Positions 9,261 through 19,128 of a DNA stretch of 64,000 nucleotides are shown here, in pieces. Source of the DNA: Aeromicrobium senzhongii (GTDB taxonomy: Bacteria; Actinomycetota; Actinomycetes; Propionibacteriales; Nocardioidaceae); the NCBI RefSeq assembly GCF_014334735.1, contig NZ_CP060587.1, positions 1,922,001-1,986,000 of the forward strand, read 5' to 3'. Made by a program: the position numbers and the translations under genes. Each line of letters begins with the position of its first letter. Position 1 is the first letter of the stretch. The notes under the pieces are model-generated. The model ran no database searches. It was not told the DNA's origin and saw only the letters and a list, made by a program, of their open reading frames with translations.

Positions 9261-11731
9261 GCGTCCGTCCCGCCCGTCGAGAAGCCGAGGGACCGCGGCG
9301 TCGGGCCGGTGGCGAAGTGCACCTCGGCGACGGCGTCGGAGAGCCGCATCAGGTGCTGCGCCGTGGCCTGGGCGAACCGCACGAAGTTGGGCCGGGTCTC
9401 ACCGTCGAGATCCAGCAACGCCCCGACGTCGAGCCGGTCCAGCTCCGCCAGGAGATCGTCGACCAAACGCTCCGGGCGGGTCGACCCGCTCGACCCGGGC
9501 AGGGTGGCGAGGGACGCGTCGACGGCCAGCAGGTTGAACCGCAGCGAGCGCGGGTTGGTCTCGTCCAGCAGCAGCAGGTCCAGCACCGACGCGGCGCGCA
9601 CGACGCCACGGTGGCGGCGTCGATGCGTGACTGCACTCTCGGCCGCCTGGAGCACCGCCTGGTGGACGTCCCGGTCGACGTCGAGGCCGCGACGCACCGA
9701 CAAGGTCGGGCCGATGAGCTGGCACAGCTGCAGGCTGCGCTCGATGCCCCGGCCGATCTCCATGAGGTGCCAGCCCTCGTCACGGACCATGTTCCCGGTC
9801 ACGCCGTGCAGGGACAGGATCGCCGTCAGCATGCGCCCCGCGCTCTCGCCGATCTGCCACCCGTGCGGGTTGGCGGCGAGCAGACCTCGCGCCCGGTCCA
9901 TCGCGCCGAACACCCGGAAGAGGTCGGGCGAGACCTGGTCACGCACGCTCTGGGCGATCTCCTTGAGACGCATGACCGTCTGGCCGACCGAGCCCGACCG
10001 GTGGGCGTCCAGCAGCAGGGACCGCAGATCCCCCTCGAAGTTCGCGGGGTCGTACGAGGACGGGCTCAGCGACCGCATCACCCCGGCCACCACCGCCAGC
10101 GTGCGTCCGCCGCTGGAGTGCGGTCGGCCCTGGAAGTCCTCGGCCAACTCGTGCGTGGCGATCGCGAGGCGCAGCAGGTCCTCGACCCGCTCGGCATAGC
10201 GGCCGAGCCAGAACAGGTCGTCGAGCACGCGCGGCACCGGCGTGACCGGAGCGCGGGCGTGGGTGACCGGAAGGACGTCCGGCAGGCCCTGGTCGGGCTC
10301 GTCGGGCGAGCCCTTCAGCACCCACACGTCCTTGCTGACCTCGATCTGGTCCGCGGACGAGCCGACCGGCGCCGCGGTGGCGAGCCCGCCGATCATCGGT
10401 CGGTAGCTGGAGCCGTGGCGCAGCGTGAACGCGCGCAGGGTCAGCGCGTGGGGCTCGAGACGCCCCTGGTCGAGCGTCGGCGAGACGGACACGCCCACCG
10501 GCTCCTGCCCGACGTAACGGTAGGGCTCGGCCACGATCGCCTCCACCAGCCGCTCGCGCGACGACGTGTCGACGTCGAACGGCGGATCGATCCGCCGGAC
10601 CGTCAACTCGTCCAGCCGGTCCAGCAGCTGGTCGCGACCCTCGGGAGTGCCGGCCCACACGGTCGGTACACCGGGCAGGCGCAGCGGCTCGTCGAGGAGC
10701 TGCTCGCACATCTCGGACATGAAGGGTATGAGGGCCGCGTTCTCGACGACGCCCGAGCCGAGTCCGTTGATGACGGTCACCGTCCCGCGGCGCACCGCCT
10801 CGGTGAGGCCGGTGACGCCCAGCTGGGACTCGCCGCGCAACTCGAGCGGATCGCTCCACTCCGCATCCACGCGACGCAGGATCACGTCGACGCGCTCCAG
10901 GCGGCCGAGCACGCGCATCCACACCGCGCCGTCCCGGGCCACGAGGTCCGTGCCCTCGACCAACGGGAAGCCGAGGGTCGACGCGATGAAGGCCTGGTCG
11001 TAGGCCGTCTCGGAAGTCGGCCCGGGCGACAGGACGACGACGCGCGGATTCTCGACCGTGGGCGGGGCGGCCTGCATGAGCGACACCCGCAGCACCTGGA
11101 AGAACGGGGCCAGGCGGTGCAGGCCCGCCTCGCGGTACGCGACCGGCAGCACGCGCGAGAGCACCCGGCGGTTCTCCATCGCGAAGCCGATGCCCGACGG
11201 GGCCTGCGCGCGGTCGGCGAGGACCTGCCACTCCCCCGTCGGAGTACGGCCCAGATCGGTTCCGGTGATCACGAGCTGGCGCTGGTGCGCCGCCGTCGCC
11301 CGCGCGACGGCGCGCAGGAAGCCACTGTGGCCGAACACGATGCCCGGCGGCAGCGTCCCGCGCGCGAGCAGCTCCTGCGGGCCGTAGAGGTCGACGAGGA
11401 TCGCGTTGAGCAGCTCGGCGCGCTGCGCCAGGCCCTTCTCGAGCGTCGCCCATTCGTCGGCCGAGATGACCAGCGGGACGGGATCGAGCCGCCAGGACCG
11501 CTGTTGACCACCCGGCGGCGTGTAGACGACGCCCTCGTCGGCCAGCAGCCGCGCGATCTCGTCGCTTGCCCGGGTGAGCTCCGGCAGGGTCACGTCGACC
11601 GCCTCGGCCGCCAACCGCTTCCAGGCCGCGCGCAGAGTCCCGTCGGGACTGGCGACCTCGTCGTAGGGGGCGGCCGACTGGCCCAGCGTCGGCTGGATCA
11701 CCGAGGCGGCGTAGTCGCGCAGGACGGTCAT
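9257..11731 (-). CDS. Circularly permuted ATP-grasp protein fused to an alpha-E domain
   Basis: 824 residues, a fusion of two families often encoded separately (COG2308 and COG2307). About residues 1-480 are the circularly permuted ATP-grasp domain, with segments such as LLNAILVDLYGPQELL, GTDLGRTPTGEWQVL, GIGFAMENRRVLSR and VTVINGLGSGVVEN. From about residue 510 (VLDDLFWLGRYAERVEDLLR) the all-helical alpha-E domain runs to the end. ATP-grasp enzymes of this type are predicted to make amide bonds to a peptide or small molecule; the substrate is unknown. Length is normal for the fused form. It heads the cassette with the transglutaminase and the metallopeptidase, and ends only four bases before the cdsA stop region begins. 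Confidence 0.9.
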   Translation of the reverse strand: MTVLRDYAASVIQPTLGQSAAPYDEVASPDGTLRAAWKRLAAEAVDVTLPELTRASDEIARLLADEGVVYTPPGGQQRSWRLDPVPLVISADEWATLEKGLAQRAELLNAILVDLYGPQELLARGTLPPGIVFGHSGFLRAVARATAAHQRQLVITGTDLGRTPTGEWQVLADRAQAPSGIGFAMENRRVLSRVLPVAYREAGLHRLAPFFQVLRVSLMQAAPPTVENPRVVVLSPGPTSETAYDQAFIASTLGFPLVEGTDLVARDGAVWMRVLGRLERVDVILRRVDAEWSDPLELRGESQLGVTGLTEAVRRGTVTVINGLGSGVVENAALIPFMSEMCEQLLDEPLRLPGVPTVWAGTPEGRDQLLDRLDELTVRRIDPPFDVDTSSRERLVEAIVAEPYRYVGQEPVGVSVSPTLDQGRLEPHALTLRAFTLRHGSSYRPMIGGLATAAPVGSSADQIEVSKDVWVLKGSPDEPDQGLPDVLPVTHARAPVTPVPRVLDDLFWLGRYAERVEDLLRLAIATHELAEDFQGRPHSSGGRTLAVVAGVMRSLSPSSYDPANFEGDLRSLLLDAHRSGSVGQTVMRLKEIAQSVRDQVSPDLFRVFGAMDRARGLLAANPHGWQIGESAGRMLTAILSLHGVTGNMVRDEGWHLMEIGRGIERSLQLCQLIGPTLSVRRGLDVDRDVHQAVLQAAESAVTHRRRHRGVVRAASVLDLLLLDETNPRSLRFNLLAVDASLATLPGSSGSTRPERLVDDLLAELDRLDVGALLDLDGETRPNFVRFAQATAQHLMRLSDAVAEVHFATGPTPRSLGFSTGGTDA

Positions 11732-11735
11732 GGCC

Positions 11736-12584
11736 TCAGACCAGGAGGTACATCACCAGGTACGCGACGGGCGCGACGGCGATGAGCGAGTCGAGCCGGT
11801 CCATGAGTCCGCCGTGGCCGGGGAGCAGGTCGCCCATGTCCTTGATCCCGACGTCGCGCTTGATGAGCGACTCGCACAGGTCGCCCAGCGTCGCGAAGCA
11901 GACGCCTGCGATGCCCAGCACCAGACCGGCCCACCACGGGCCCTCGAGCGCGAAGACCACGATCAGGATGCCCGCGGCGACGCTGGCCACCATGGAGCCC
12001 GCGAAGCCCTCCCACGACTTCTTCGGCGAGATGGTCGGAGCCATCGGGTGCTTGCCGAAGAGCACGCCGGCCGCGTAGCCGCCGATGTCGGAGGCGATCG
12101 TGACCAGGATGAACGCCACGACCCGCCAGGGGCCGTCGTCGGCGGTGAGCATCCGCAGGACGAACGTGCCCATGAGGAACAGGTACGACAGCAGGAAGAT
12201 GCCCGCGGTCGCGTCGCGCACGAACCCGGCGCTGCCCGACCGCAGCCGCCAGGCCATCGTCGCGATGACCGTCAGGGCCATCACGGCCGTGGCGGTCTCC
12301 ATGTCGTCGTAGTAGCCGACGACGAGCATCGTGACGCCGCCGGCCAGCACGGGCGGCAACGGCACGCGGATGCCCGCGGTGGCGAGCGCCCGGGAGAGCT
12401 CGAACGCCGCGACGACGAGCGCCACGACGACGACGATGCCGAACAGGTCCTTGAACCAGATCAGCGACAGCAGGACGACGGCGACGAGGGTGACGCCGAC
12501 GGCGATCGCGGCCGGCAGGTCCCGACCGGCACGGCCGGTCTTCTTCTGCGCAGCCGGATCGGGTGTCGGGACGTCAGACGTCAA
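11736..12584 (-). CDS. cdsA: Phosphatidate cytidylyltransferase
   Basis: 282-residue membrane enzyme making CDP-diacylglycerol from phosphatidate and CTP, the precursor of all major phospholipids. Around eight hydrophobic segments are seen, and the C-terminal family signature is complete: SLIKRDVGIKDMGDLLPGHG followed by G-L-M-D-R-L-D. The likely start is a TTG that lies inside the last codons of frr, with AAGGA upstream; no ATG fits. The frr-cdsA overlap implies translational coupling, as is usual in Actinobacteria. Confidence 0.94.
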   Translation of the reverse strand: MTSDVPTPDPAAQKKTGRAGRDLPAAIAVGVTLVAVVLLSLIWFKDLFGIVVVVALVVAAFELSRALATAGIRVPLPPVLAGGVTMLVVGYYDDMETATAVMALTVIATMAWRLRSGSAGFVRDATAGIFLLSYLFLMGTFVLRMLTADDGPWRVVAFILVTIASDIGGYAAGVLFGKHPMAPTISPKKSWEGFAGSMVASVAAGILIVVFALEGPWWAGLVLGIAGVCFATLGDLCESLIKRDVGIKDMGDLLPGHGGLMDRLDSLIAVAPVAYLVMYLLV

Positions 12585-13131
12585 GGAGCTCTGCTTCCTT
12601 GGACTTCAGGGCCTCGTCGATGATGTCGACGTGCTTCTTGGTCAGCGCGTCGAGGCGCTTCTCGGCGCCGGTGACGTCGTCCTTGCTGATCTCGGAGTCC
12701 TTCTCGGCCTTGTCCATCGCCTGCTTGGCGCTGCGGCGCACGCCGCGGACCGCGATGCGGCCGTCCTCGGCCTTGGACTTGGCGAGCTTGATGTACTCCT
12801 TGCGGCGCTCCTCGGTCAGCTCGGGCAGCGTCACCCGCAGCACCTTGCCGTCGTCGGAGGGGTTGACGCCGAGGTCGGAGTCGCGGATGGCCTTCTCGAT
12901 GGCGGACTTCGCCCCGAGGTCGTAGGGCGCGATGATCACGGTGCGCGCCTCGGGGACCTGGAAGCTGGCCAGCTGCTGCAGCGGCGTGGGCGTCCCGTAG
13001 TAGTCCGCCGTGATCTGCGCGAACATCGCGGGGTGCGCGCGGCCGGTCCGGATTCCCTCGAATTCGTCGCGAGTGTGCTCGACCGCCTTCTTCATCCGGG
13101 TCTCGGCATCGCGCAGTGTCTCGTCGATCAC
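12574..13131 (-). CDS. frr: Ribosome recycling factor
   Basis: 185 residues, the normal RRF length. It splits post-termination ribosomes together with EF-G. Diagnostic segments: TRDEFEGIRTGRAHPAMFAQ, VPEARTVIIAPYD, IRDSDLGVNPSDDGKVLRV and the C-terminal helix with KKHVDIIDEALKSKEAELL. The start is GTG; a nearby ATG five bases upstream is out of frame and runs straight into a stop. Downstream of pyrH with a 33-base gap. Confidence 0.97.
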   Translation of the reverse strand: MIDETLRDAETRMKKAVEHTRDEFEGIRTGRAHPAMFAQITADYYGTPTPLQQLASFQVPEARTVIIAPYDLGAKSAIEKAIRDSDLGVNPSDDGKVLRVTLPELTEERRKEYIKLAKSKAEDGRIAVRGVRRSAKQAMDKAEKDSEISKDDVTGAEKRLDALTKKHVDIIDEALKSKEAELLDV

Positions 13132-13164
13132 GTCATGCTCCGTTGCATCGTCGGGTGCCCACGC

Positions 13165-13869
13165 TCACGCGTGGACGAGTGTTCCGATCATCTCACCACG
13201 CAGGGCACGGGTCACCGCACCCTCGTCGTTCATGTTGAACACCATCATGGGCAGTTCGTTCTCCATGCACAGCGCGAAGGCGGCCGCGTCGACCACCTGC
13301 AGGTTGCGCTGGAGGGCTTCGTTGAAGGTGATGCTGTCGAAGCGCTGGGCCTCGGGGTTGCTGCGGGGGTCGGAGTCGTAGACCCCGTCGACGCCGTTCT
13401 TGCTCATCAGCACGACGTCGGCCTTGATCTCCAGGGCGCGCTGGGCCGAAACCGTGTCGGTCGAGAAGTACGGCATGCCGGCGCCGGCGCCGAAGATCAC
13501 GACGCGGCCCTTCTCCATGTGCCGGATGGCGCGGCGCGGGATGTACGGCTCGGCGACCTGCGCCATGGCGATCGCGGACTGGACGCGCGTCTCGACGCCC
13601 TGCTTCTCGATGAAGTCCTGCAGCGCGAGCGCGTTCATGACGGTGCCCAGCATGCCGATGTAGTCGGCGCGGGCACGTTCCATGCCCCGCTGGCTGAGCT
13701 CGGCCCCGCGGAAGAAGTTGCCGCCACCGACGACGATCGCGACCTGCACGCCCTCGCGGACCGCCTGGGCGACCTGCTCGGCCGCGTCGTTGACGACGTC
13801 CGGGTCGATGCCCGTGGCTCCTCCACCGAAGACCTCACCGGAAAGTTTGAGAAGAACACGGCGAGCCAT
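13165..13869 (-). CDS. pyrH: UMP kinase
   Basis: 234-residue cytosolic kinase phosphorylating UMP to UDP, amino-acid-kinase fold. Motifs: [12 protein letters not shown] at the N-terminus, [11 protein letters not shown], the phosphate-binding [14 protein letters not shown] and [18 protein letters not shown]. The start codon has TAATCT seven bases upstream, suggesting its own leaderless promoter separate from rpsB-tsf, which ends in a strong hairpin further upstream. Confidence 0.97.
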   Translation of the reverse strand: MARRVLLKLSGEVFGGGATGIDPDVVNDAAEQVAQAVREGVQVAIVVGGGNFFRGAELSQRGMERARADYIGMLGTVMNALALQDFIEKQGVETRVQSAIAMAQVAEPYIPRRAIRHMEKGRVVIFGAGAGMPYFSTDTVSAQRALEIKADVVLMSKNGVDGVYDSDPRSNPEAQRFDSITFNEALQRNLQVVDAAAFALCMENELPMMVFNMNDEGAVTRALRGEMIGTLVHA

Positions 13870-13965
13870 GGGTACGAGATTATCCGATGGCGTCCCCGCT
13901 GGTGCACGCAGCGTCGACTTCGGTGCCCGCGCACTGGAGTGACTGCCGAGAAGCCCGGGAAATGC

Positions 13966-14001
13966 ACGAGGGCCCCGTGGATCGCTCCACGGGGCCCTCG
14001 T
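13966..14001 (-). terminator. Hairpin terminator after tsf
   Basis: A perfect 15-base stem (13966-13980 with 13987-14001) and a six-base loop lie 14 bases past the tsf stop. The stem is very GC-rich; the downstream T content is low, common for actinobacterial terminators. It should end the rpsB-tsf transcript and isolate pyrH. Confidence 0.8.
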
Positions 14002-14015
14002 CGATCAGGTGCGGC

Positions 14016-14831
14016 TCAGGCGCCGACCTCGATGTGGCTGAAGCCCTTGATGGTGATGCCGGCTTCCTCCGCGACGGCCTTGACCGTCTTCTTGTTGTCG
14101 GTGACGCTCGCCTGGTCCAGCAGCACGTTCTCCTTGAAGAACCCGTTGACGCGACCCTCGACGATCTTGGGCAGAGCCTGCTCGGGCTTGCCCTCCTCCT
14201 TGGCCGTGGCCTCGGCGATCTCGCGCTCCTTGGCGACGGTCTCGGCGGGCACGTCCTCGCGGGTCAGCCAACGCGGGCGCATGGCCGCGATCTGCATCGC
14301 GATGCCGCGGGCGGCGTCCTCGTTGTCACCCTCGTACTCGACCAGCACGCCGACGGCCGGCGGCAGGTCGCTGGCACGACGGTGCATGTAGGTGGCGACC
14401 TGACCCGACCGGGCGCTGACGCGACCGAGCTCGAGCTTCTCGCCGATGACGGCGGCCAGGGCGCTGATCGTCTCGGCGACCGTCTTGCCGTCGTCGAGGG
14501 TGAGGTTCGCGAACTCCGCGGCGTCGGCCGGCTTGGCGGCATCGGCCGCGGCAGCCAGGCGCTCGGCCAGGGCGATGAACTGGTCGTTCTTGGCGACGAA
14601 GTCCGTCTCGGAGTTCAGCTCGACGAGCGCCGAGCCCGAGTTCGCGACGAGACCCGACGAGGCCTCACGCTCGGCGCCGCGCTTGGCGGCCTTGGCGGCA
14701 CCCGAGATCCGCAGGATCTCGACGGCCTTGTCGAAGTCGCCCTCGGCCTCGGTGAGGGCCTTCTTGGCGTCCATCATCCCGGCGCCCGTGGCGTCGCGGA
14801 GCTTCTTCACATCGGCAGCGGTGATTGCCAT
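14016..14831 (-). CDS. tsf: Translation elongation factor Ts
   Basis: 271 residues, normal length. It is the guanine-nucleotide exchange factor for EF-Tu. The UBA-like N-terminal domain reads [20 protein letters not shown], followed by [19 protein letters not shown]; the core has [13 protein letters not shown]. Downstream of rpsB in the classical rpsB-tsf operon, separated by a 69-base spacer with a hairpin. Confidence 0.98.
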   Translation of the reverse strand: MAITAADVKKLRDATGAGMMDAKKALTEAEGDFDKAVEILRISGAAKAAKRGAEREASSGLVANSGSALVELNSETDFVAKNDQFIALAERLAAAADAAKPADAAEFANLTLDDGKTVAETISALAAVIGEKLELGRVSARSGQVATYMHRRASDLPPAVGVLVEYEGDNEDAARGIAMQIAAMRPRWLTREDVPAETVAKEREIAEATAKEEGKPEQALPKIVEGRVNGFFKENVLLDQASVTDNKKTVKAVAEEAGITIKGFSHIEVGA

Positions 14832-14854
14832 GTTTCGTCCTCGGTTCTGGTGAC

Positions 14855-14883
14855 GCCGGCCCGACGGGTCACGTCGGGCCGGC
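14855..14883 (-). terminator. Intercistronic hairpin between rpsB and tsf
   Basis: Twelve perfectly paired bases (14855-14866 with 14872-14883) around a five-base loop, 17 bases after the rpsB stop. It probably acts as a partial terminator/attenuator or mRNA stabiliser that sets the rpsB to tsf ratio; attenuation between these genes is known in other bacteria. Confidence 0.65.
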
Positions 14884-14900
14884 AGATGGTCAGGGATGGC

Positions 14901-15851
14901 TCAGGACTGGGCGGGCGTCTCGACCGCGGGGGCCTCGGCGGCCGGAGCCTCAGCAGCGTCGGCCGCGGGGGCCTCGGCAGCGGGGGCCTCGGCGGCAGGC
15001 GCCTCAGCGGCGTCGGCAGCAGGCGCCTCAGCAGCGTCGGCCGTGGGGGCCTCAGCGGCGGGAGCGGCGGCCTTCGAGGCGAGCAGCTCCTTCTCCCAGT
15101 CGGCCAGCGGCTCCTCGGCGCCGAGCTCCTGGCCCGGGGTCTCCTCGCCGGTCTTGGCGCCACCACGCGACATGAGGCCATCGGCCACGGCGTCGGCGAT
15201 GACCCGCGTCAGCAGGCCGACCGAGCGGATCGCGTCGTCGTTGCCCGGGATCGGGTAGTCGACGTCATCGGGATCGCAGTTGGTGTCGAGGATCGCGACG
15301 ATCGGGATGTTCAGCTTCTTGGCCTCGTCGACCGCGAGGTGCTCCTTCTTGGTGTCGACGATCCACACGGCGTTGGGCACGCGGCCCATGTCGCGGATGC
15401 CGCCCAGGGTGCGGTTGAGCTTGATGTACTCGCGACGCATCTGAAGGAGTTCCTTCTTCGTGCGGTTGGAGCCCGCGACGTCGTCGAAGTCGACCTCCTC
15501 GAGCTCCTTCATGCGCTGCAGACGCTGCGACATCGTCTGGTAGTTGGTCAGCATGCCGCCGAGCCAGCGCTGGTTGACGTAGGGCATGCCCACGCGCTTG
15601 GCCTGCTCCTCGACGGGCTCCTGCGCCTGGCGCTTGGTGCCGACGAACAGGATCGTGCCGCCGCGGGCGACGGTGCTCTTGACGAACTCGTACGCCGAGT
15701 CGATGTAGGACAGCGACTGCTGCAGATCGATGATGTAGATGCCGTTGCGCTCGGTCATGATGAATCGCTTCATCTTGGGGTTCCAACGACGGGTCTGGTG
15801 CCCGAAGTGAACGCCGCTCTCGAGCAGCTGACGCATGGTGACGACGGCCAT
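14901..15851 (-). CDS. rpsB: 30S ribosomal protein S2 with long Ala/Glu/Pro repeat tail
   Basis: 316 residues. Core S2 motifs: [50 protein letters not shown] and [20 protein letters not shown]. The core ends near residue 260; about 50 further residues are an imperfect repeat of [13 protein letters not shown] units, a low-complexity acidic tail seen in some actinobacterial S2 proteins. The start MAVVTMRQL is supported by AAAGGAAG upstream; longer reading frames add unrelated residues. Confidence 0.97.
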   Translation of the reverse strand: MAVVTMRQLLESGVHFGHQTRRWNPKMKRFIMTERNGIYIIDLQQSLSYIDSAYEFVKSTVARGGTILFVGTKRQAQEPVEEQAKRVGMPYVNQRWLGGMLTNYQTMSQRLQRMKELEEVDFDDVAGSNRTKKELLQMRREYIKLNRTLGGIRDMGRVPNAVWIVDTKKEHLAVDEAKKLNIPIVAILDTNCDPDDVDYPIPGNDDAIRSVGLLTRVIADAVADGLMSRGGAKTGEETPGQELGAEEPLADWEKELLASKAAAPAAEAPTADAAEAPAADAAEAPAAEAPAAEAPAADAAEAPAAEAPAVETPAQS

Positions 15852-16166
15852 GGCCGTACTTCCTTTCAAACCAAGTTGACGCACCGCCGGTCGACGATGC
15901 CCTGGTGTCCGACGCGGGCCACCCGACGAAAATCAGGACCCGGGCCGCGCCCCGTTCGGTTCTCACGTCACGGGAGAGGACACGCGAATTTCCGCCCCGG
16001 AAGGCAGATGGGTCAAGTCTAGTGCACGGCCCACGTCCCGAGGAAATCGGCACCACCGGAGGGCGAAGCGCGGGCCGTCCACACCGGCCGGGGCCGTCGA
16101 TCGGCCCGTCCACAGGGGTCGGCGGCCGGGTTCCGCCGGGGACTCCCGGGCGCTTGGCTCGTCCTC
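15852..16166. promoter_or_regulatory. Divergent region between rpsB and the M23 peptidase gene
   Basis: 315 bases without a gene. It holds the rpsB leader and must contain the rpsB promoter on the minus strand. A candidate -35 TTGACC is at 16011-16016 (minus strand), with an A/T-rich GAAATT 18 bases downstream as a weak -10. On the plus strand TTGGCT lies seven bases before the peptidase ATG. Both calls are tentative. Confidence 0.4.
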
Positions 16167-17063
16167 ATGGCCCGACTCCGCCTGCTCCTGCTGACCGTCC
16201 TCGTGATGGCGATCGCGTCGCCCGCTCACGCCTCGCCATGGCAGTGGCCCCTGGGCGACCACCGGATCGACCGCCCCTTCGACCCACCCGCGTCGGACTA
16301 CGGAGCCGGACACCGCGGCGTCGACATCCCCGGCCGTGCCGGCCAGACCGTCCGGGCCGTGGCCGCCGGGCGCGTCACCTTCGCCGGTCGGGTGGCCGGG
16401 ATCTGGACGATCACCGTCACCCACGGCGACGAGCGGTCCACCTACCAGCCGGTCTCCCCCGCCGTTCGCGTCGGCGACGCCGTGACCGCCGGTCAGCCGT
16501 TGGGCCGGTTGCTGGGCGGCCACCCGTCGTGCCGACGGACCTGTCTGAACCTCGGCCGGCTGCGTGGCGAGCGGTACCTCGATCCGGCCGACCTGCTGGC
16601 GACGTCCGGCTCCTACCGGTTGATCGATCCGGAGGGGACGCCGCCCGACCCACCGGACCTCGTCGGCGGCGACCTGCCCCTCGACGGCCCTGTGACCTCC
16701 GCCTACGGGATGCGCGTCCATCCGCTCACCGGCGTGCGCAAGCTCCACGACGGCGTCGACATCGGCGCGCCGTGCGGCACCTCCGTCCCGGCGGCGGGCG
16801 CCGGACAGGTCGGTCGTGCCGGCGCGAACGGCGCCTACGGCCTGCAGGTCGAGATCCGCCACGCGGCCGGCGCCGTCACCTCCTACTCGCACCTGTCGTC
16901 CCTCGCGGTGCGCGTCGGGGAGCGGATCGGGGCCGGCACCGTCGTCGGGCGGGTCGGCTCGACGGGCGCCTCGACCGGGTGCCATCTGCACTTCATGCGG
17001 CTCGTCGACGGACGGCCCGTCGACCCGCTGGGCCGTCCGGGTGCGGGTCAGGCGCGGGGGTGA
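16167..17063 (+). CDS. Secreted M23 (LytM-type) peptidase with two tandem domains
   Basis: 298 residues. Signal peptide with cleavage likely after AHA at residue 22. Domain 1 (about 25-145) has the first metal-ligand motif (H49, D53 in HRGVDI) but reads CLNLG where the HxH ligand should be, so it lacks a complete zinc site. Domain 2 (about 170-290) is complete: H194 and D198 in HDGVDIG, H242 in SHL, and HLH at 273-275. Only domain 2 should cut peptidoglycan cross-bridges; domain 1 may bind wall or regulate. The gene lies beside rpsB as in many Actinobacteria, and its 3' end overlaps the convergent xerC end by 16 bases. Confidence 0.9.
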   Translation: MARLRLLLLTVLVMAIASPAHASPWQWPLGDHRIDRPFDPPASDYGAGHRGVDIPGRAGQTVRAVAAGRVTFAGRVAGIWTITVTHGDERSTYQPVSPAVRVGDAVTAGQPLGRLLGGHPSCRRTCLNLGRLRGERYLDPADLLATSGSYRLIDPEGTPPDPPDLVGGDLPLDGPVTSAYGMRVHPLTGVRKLHDGVDIGAPCGTSVPAAGAGQVGRAGANGAYGLQVEIRHAAGAVTSYSHLSSLAVRVGERIGAGTVVGRVGSTGASTGCHLHFMRLVDGRPVDPLGRPGAGQARG

Positions 17064-17968
17064 GCCTGGGTGAAGGCCGCGCGCAGCCGGTCGGCGCTCA
17101 CGTGGGTGTAGATCTGCGTCGTCCCCATCGAGGCGTGCCCCAGCAGCTCCTGCACGGACCGCAGGTCGGCTCCGCCCTCGAGCAGATGGGTGGCGGCCGT
17201 GTGGCGCAGGCCGTGCGGACCGACGTCGGGCGCGTCGGGCACCGCCGCGACCCGCTCATGCACGATGCGGCGCACGACCCGCGCGTCGATCCGTCCGCCC
17301 CGCGCACCGAGGAAGAGCGCCGGTCCGCTCCCGGCCACGGCCAGCGCGGGTCGTCCCCGCTCCAGCCAGGCGGACAGGGCGTCGGCAGCGGGCACGCCGT
17401 ACGGGACCATCCGCTCCTTGGCGCCCTTGCCCAGGACGCGCAGCACCCGGCGCGACGTGTCGAGGTCGTCGACGTCGGCTCCCACCAGCTCGCCCACCCG
17501 GACACCGGTCGCCCAGAGCATCTCGATGATCGCGAGGTCCCGCAGACCGGTGGGACCGTCGTCCTCGACGGAGTCCACGATCGCGTCGACGACGGCGCGC
17601 ATGTCGATCTGGTTCAGCGCGGGGGGCAGCGTGCGGTGGGCCTTCGGAGCGGCCAGGAGGGCCCCGGCATCACTCGTCGCGCGACCGGTGCGCTCGAGCC
17701 AGGCCGTGAAGACCCGGGCGGCCGTCGAGCGCCGGGCCATCGTGGTGCGCGCGCGACCCCGCGTCTGCAGGTTCGCCAGCCAGCTGCGCAACGTCCGGAT
17801 CGTGAGCTCGGCCGGGTCGGCCACGTGCAGCAAGGTCGCGTGCTCCGCCAGGCTCGCGAGGTCGGTCAGGTAGGCCCGCACCGTGTGCTCCGACAGGTCG
17901 CGCTCCTCGCACAGGTGCCGCTCGTAGTCGGCCAGCGTGCGCGCCCAGGCCTCGGAGAAGTCACCCAC
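17048..17968 (-). CDS. xerC: Tyrosine recombinase XerC
   Basis: 306-residue site-specific recombinase that resolves chromosome dimers at dif with XerD. The N-terminal SAM-like DNA-binding domain ([20 protein letters not shown]) is followed by the catalytic domain: Arg in ATGVRVGEL, Lys in LGKGAKER, HxxR in [11 protein letters not shown], His in [10 protein letters not shown] and Tyr in IYTHV. The GTG start before GDFSEAW gives a normal length; a longer frame upstream is low-complexity. XerC rather than XerD is inferred from its place between dprA and rpsB, the usual actinobacterial location. A second recombinase (xerD) is at about 40.2-41.1 kb. Confidence 0.93.
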   Translation of the reverse strand: MGDFSEAWARTLADYERHLCEERDLSEHTVRAYLTDLASLAEHATLLHVADPAELTIRTLRSWLANLQTRGRARTTMARRSTAARVFTAWLERTGRATSDAGALLAAPKAHRTLPPALNQIDMRAVVDAIVDSVEDDGPTGLRDLAIIEMLWATGVRVGELVGADVDDLDTSRRVLRVLGKGAKERMVPYGVPAADALSAWLERGRPALAVAGSGPALFLGARGGRIDARVVRRIVHERVAAVPDAPDVGPHGLRHTAATHLLEGGADLRSVQELLGHASMGTTQIYTHVSADRLRAAFTQAHPRA

Positions 17969-18013
17969 GGACCCACTCTCGCATCGCCTCGGCCCGGATC
18001 CACGGACGTGGGT

Positions 18014-18032
18014 CGCGGCGGGCGGCGCCGCG
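18014..18032 (-). terminator. Possible terminator after modC
   Basis: Seven-base GC stem (18014-18020 with 18026-18032) and five-base loop in the 125-base gap between modC and xerC. No T run follows; weak evidence. Confidence 0.35.
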
Positions 18033-18093
18033 CCGGTGCCGGCTCGGTCCGGTGCAACAGCATCCGCATCGTCTCCGCGTCGGCTGTCGACGA

Positions 18094-19128
18094 TCACACC
18101 GGGTCCAGGCGGACCTCCGTGGCCTTGATGCTCAGCCAGACGTCGTCACCGGGGACGAGCTGCAACTCGGCCGCCGCAGCCGGGGTGACGTCCGCGATCC
18201 AGCCGGAGACCTCGATCCGGCACGTCGCACCTCGGGACTCGATCGCGCCGACCGTCCCCGGCAGGACGTTCCGCGGGCTGCCCGCCGGCCGCTCCCGGTG
18301 CACGGCCACGGCCGTCGGGGCGAAGGTCGCGGTGGCCCTCGCCCCGACGGCCAGCGGTGTCACGGCGATGCCCGTCAACTCCCGACCGTCTGCCGCGCGC
18401 AATCGGTCCGCGCTCGTCGCCACTCCCTCGACGAGGTTCACACCGGCCAGTGCCGCCCCGAACGCGCTGCGCGGGTGGAGCAGCACCTCGCGCGTCGGCC
18501 CCTCGTGGACGATCCGGCCGGACTCGACCACGACCGCCCGATCGGCGAGCGACAGCGCATCCAGGGGATCGTGCGTCACCAGCACGGTGGTGGTGTCCTC
18601 CAGGACCATCCGCAACAGCCGCCGCAACGCGGGCACCGCCTCGACGTCGAGCGCGGCCAGCGGCTCGTCCAGCAGGACGACGTCCGGCTCGACCGCCAGG
18701 GCCCGGGCGATCGCCACGCGCTGGGCCTGTCCACCCGAGAGCTCGCGCGGGCGCCGATCGGCGAGCGCCGAACCGCCCACCCGGTCGAGCCAGGCGTCCC
18801 CGCGCACCGTCGCGTCCGCCAGCCCTCGGCTCCGCGGGCCGAACGCGACGTTCTCGCGCACGGTCAGATGAGGGAACAGCCGAGGCGCCTGACCCAGCAG
18901 CGCCACCGAGCGTCGGTGCGGAGGCACCCACACGCCCGTCGCGGCCAGCACCTGCTCCCCTGCCATCACGTGGCCGTCGGCCGGTCGCCACAGCCCGGCG
19001 ACCGTCGCGAGCAACGTCGACTTCCCCGCTCCGTTCGGGCCGAGGACCGCCAGCGTCTCGCCGTCGGCCACGTCGATCTCCAGCGCCATCGCCCGTCCCG
19101 GGTCATCCACCCGGGCGGTGAGGCTCAC
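18094..19128 (-). CDS. modC: Molybdate ABC transporter ATP-binding protein
   Basis: About 344 residues. Walker [10 protein letters not shown], signature [15 protein letters not shown], Walker [13 protein letters not shown] and the switch His in VTHDPLDA. The C-terminal 110 residues include a TOBE/Mop-type domain ([18 protein letters not shown] and [15 protein letters not shown]), typical of ModC. Two adjacent GTG codons are possible starts; the inner one overlaps the modB stop as GTGA and is preferred. Imports molybdate or tungstate with ModA and ModB; supplies the cofactor genes moeA-moaC-mog on the other side of the regulator. Confidence 0.94.
   Translation of the reverse strand: MSLTARVDDPGRAMALEIDVADGETLAVLGPNGAGKSTLLATVAGLWRPADGHVMAGEQVLAATGVWVPPHRRSVALLGQAPRLFPHLTVRENVAFGPRSRGLADATVRGDAWLDRVGGSALADRRPRELSGGQAQRVAIARALAVEPDVVLLDEPLAALDVEAVPALRRLLRMVLEDTTTVLVTHDPLDALSLADRAVVVESGRIVHEGPTREVLLHPRSAFGAALAGVNLVEGVATSADRLRAADGRELTGIAVTPLAVGARATATFAPTAVAVHRERPAGSPRNVLPGTVGAIESRGATCRIEVSGWIADVTPAAAAELQLVPGDDVWLSIKATEVRLDPV

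Noticed and set aside
9317..11785. Very long plus-strand open frame opposite the ATP-grasp/alpha-E gene
   Set aside because: Composition (Arg/His/Gly/Asp-rich, no hydrophobic core) is that of an antisense shadow of a high-GC gene; the minus-strand frame has clear domains.
14940..15060. Tandem repeat resembling a CRISPR or mobile repeat
   Set aside because: It is the coding sequence of the Ala/Glu/Pro tail of S2, with codon-length imperfect units and no spacers.
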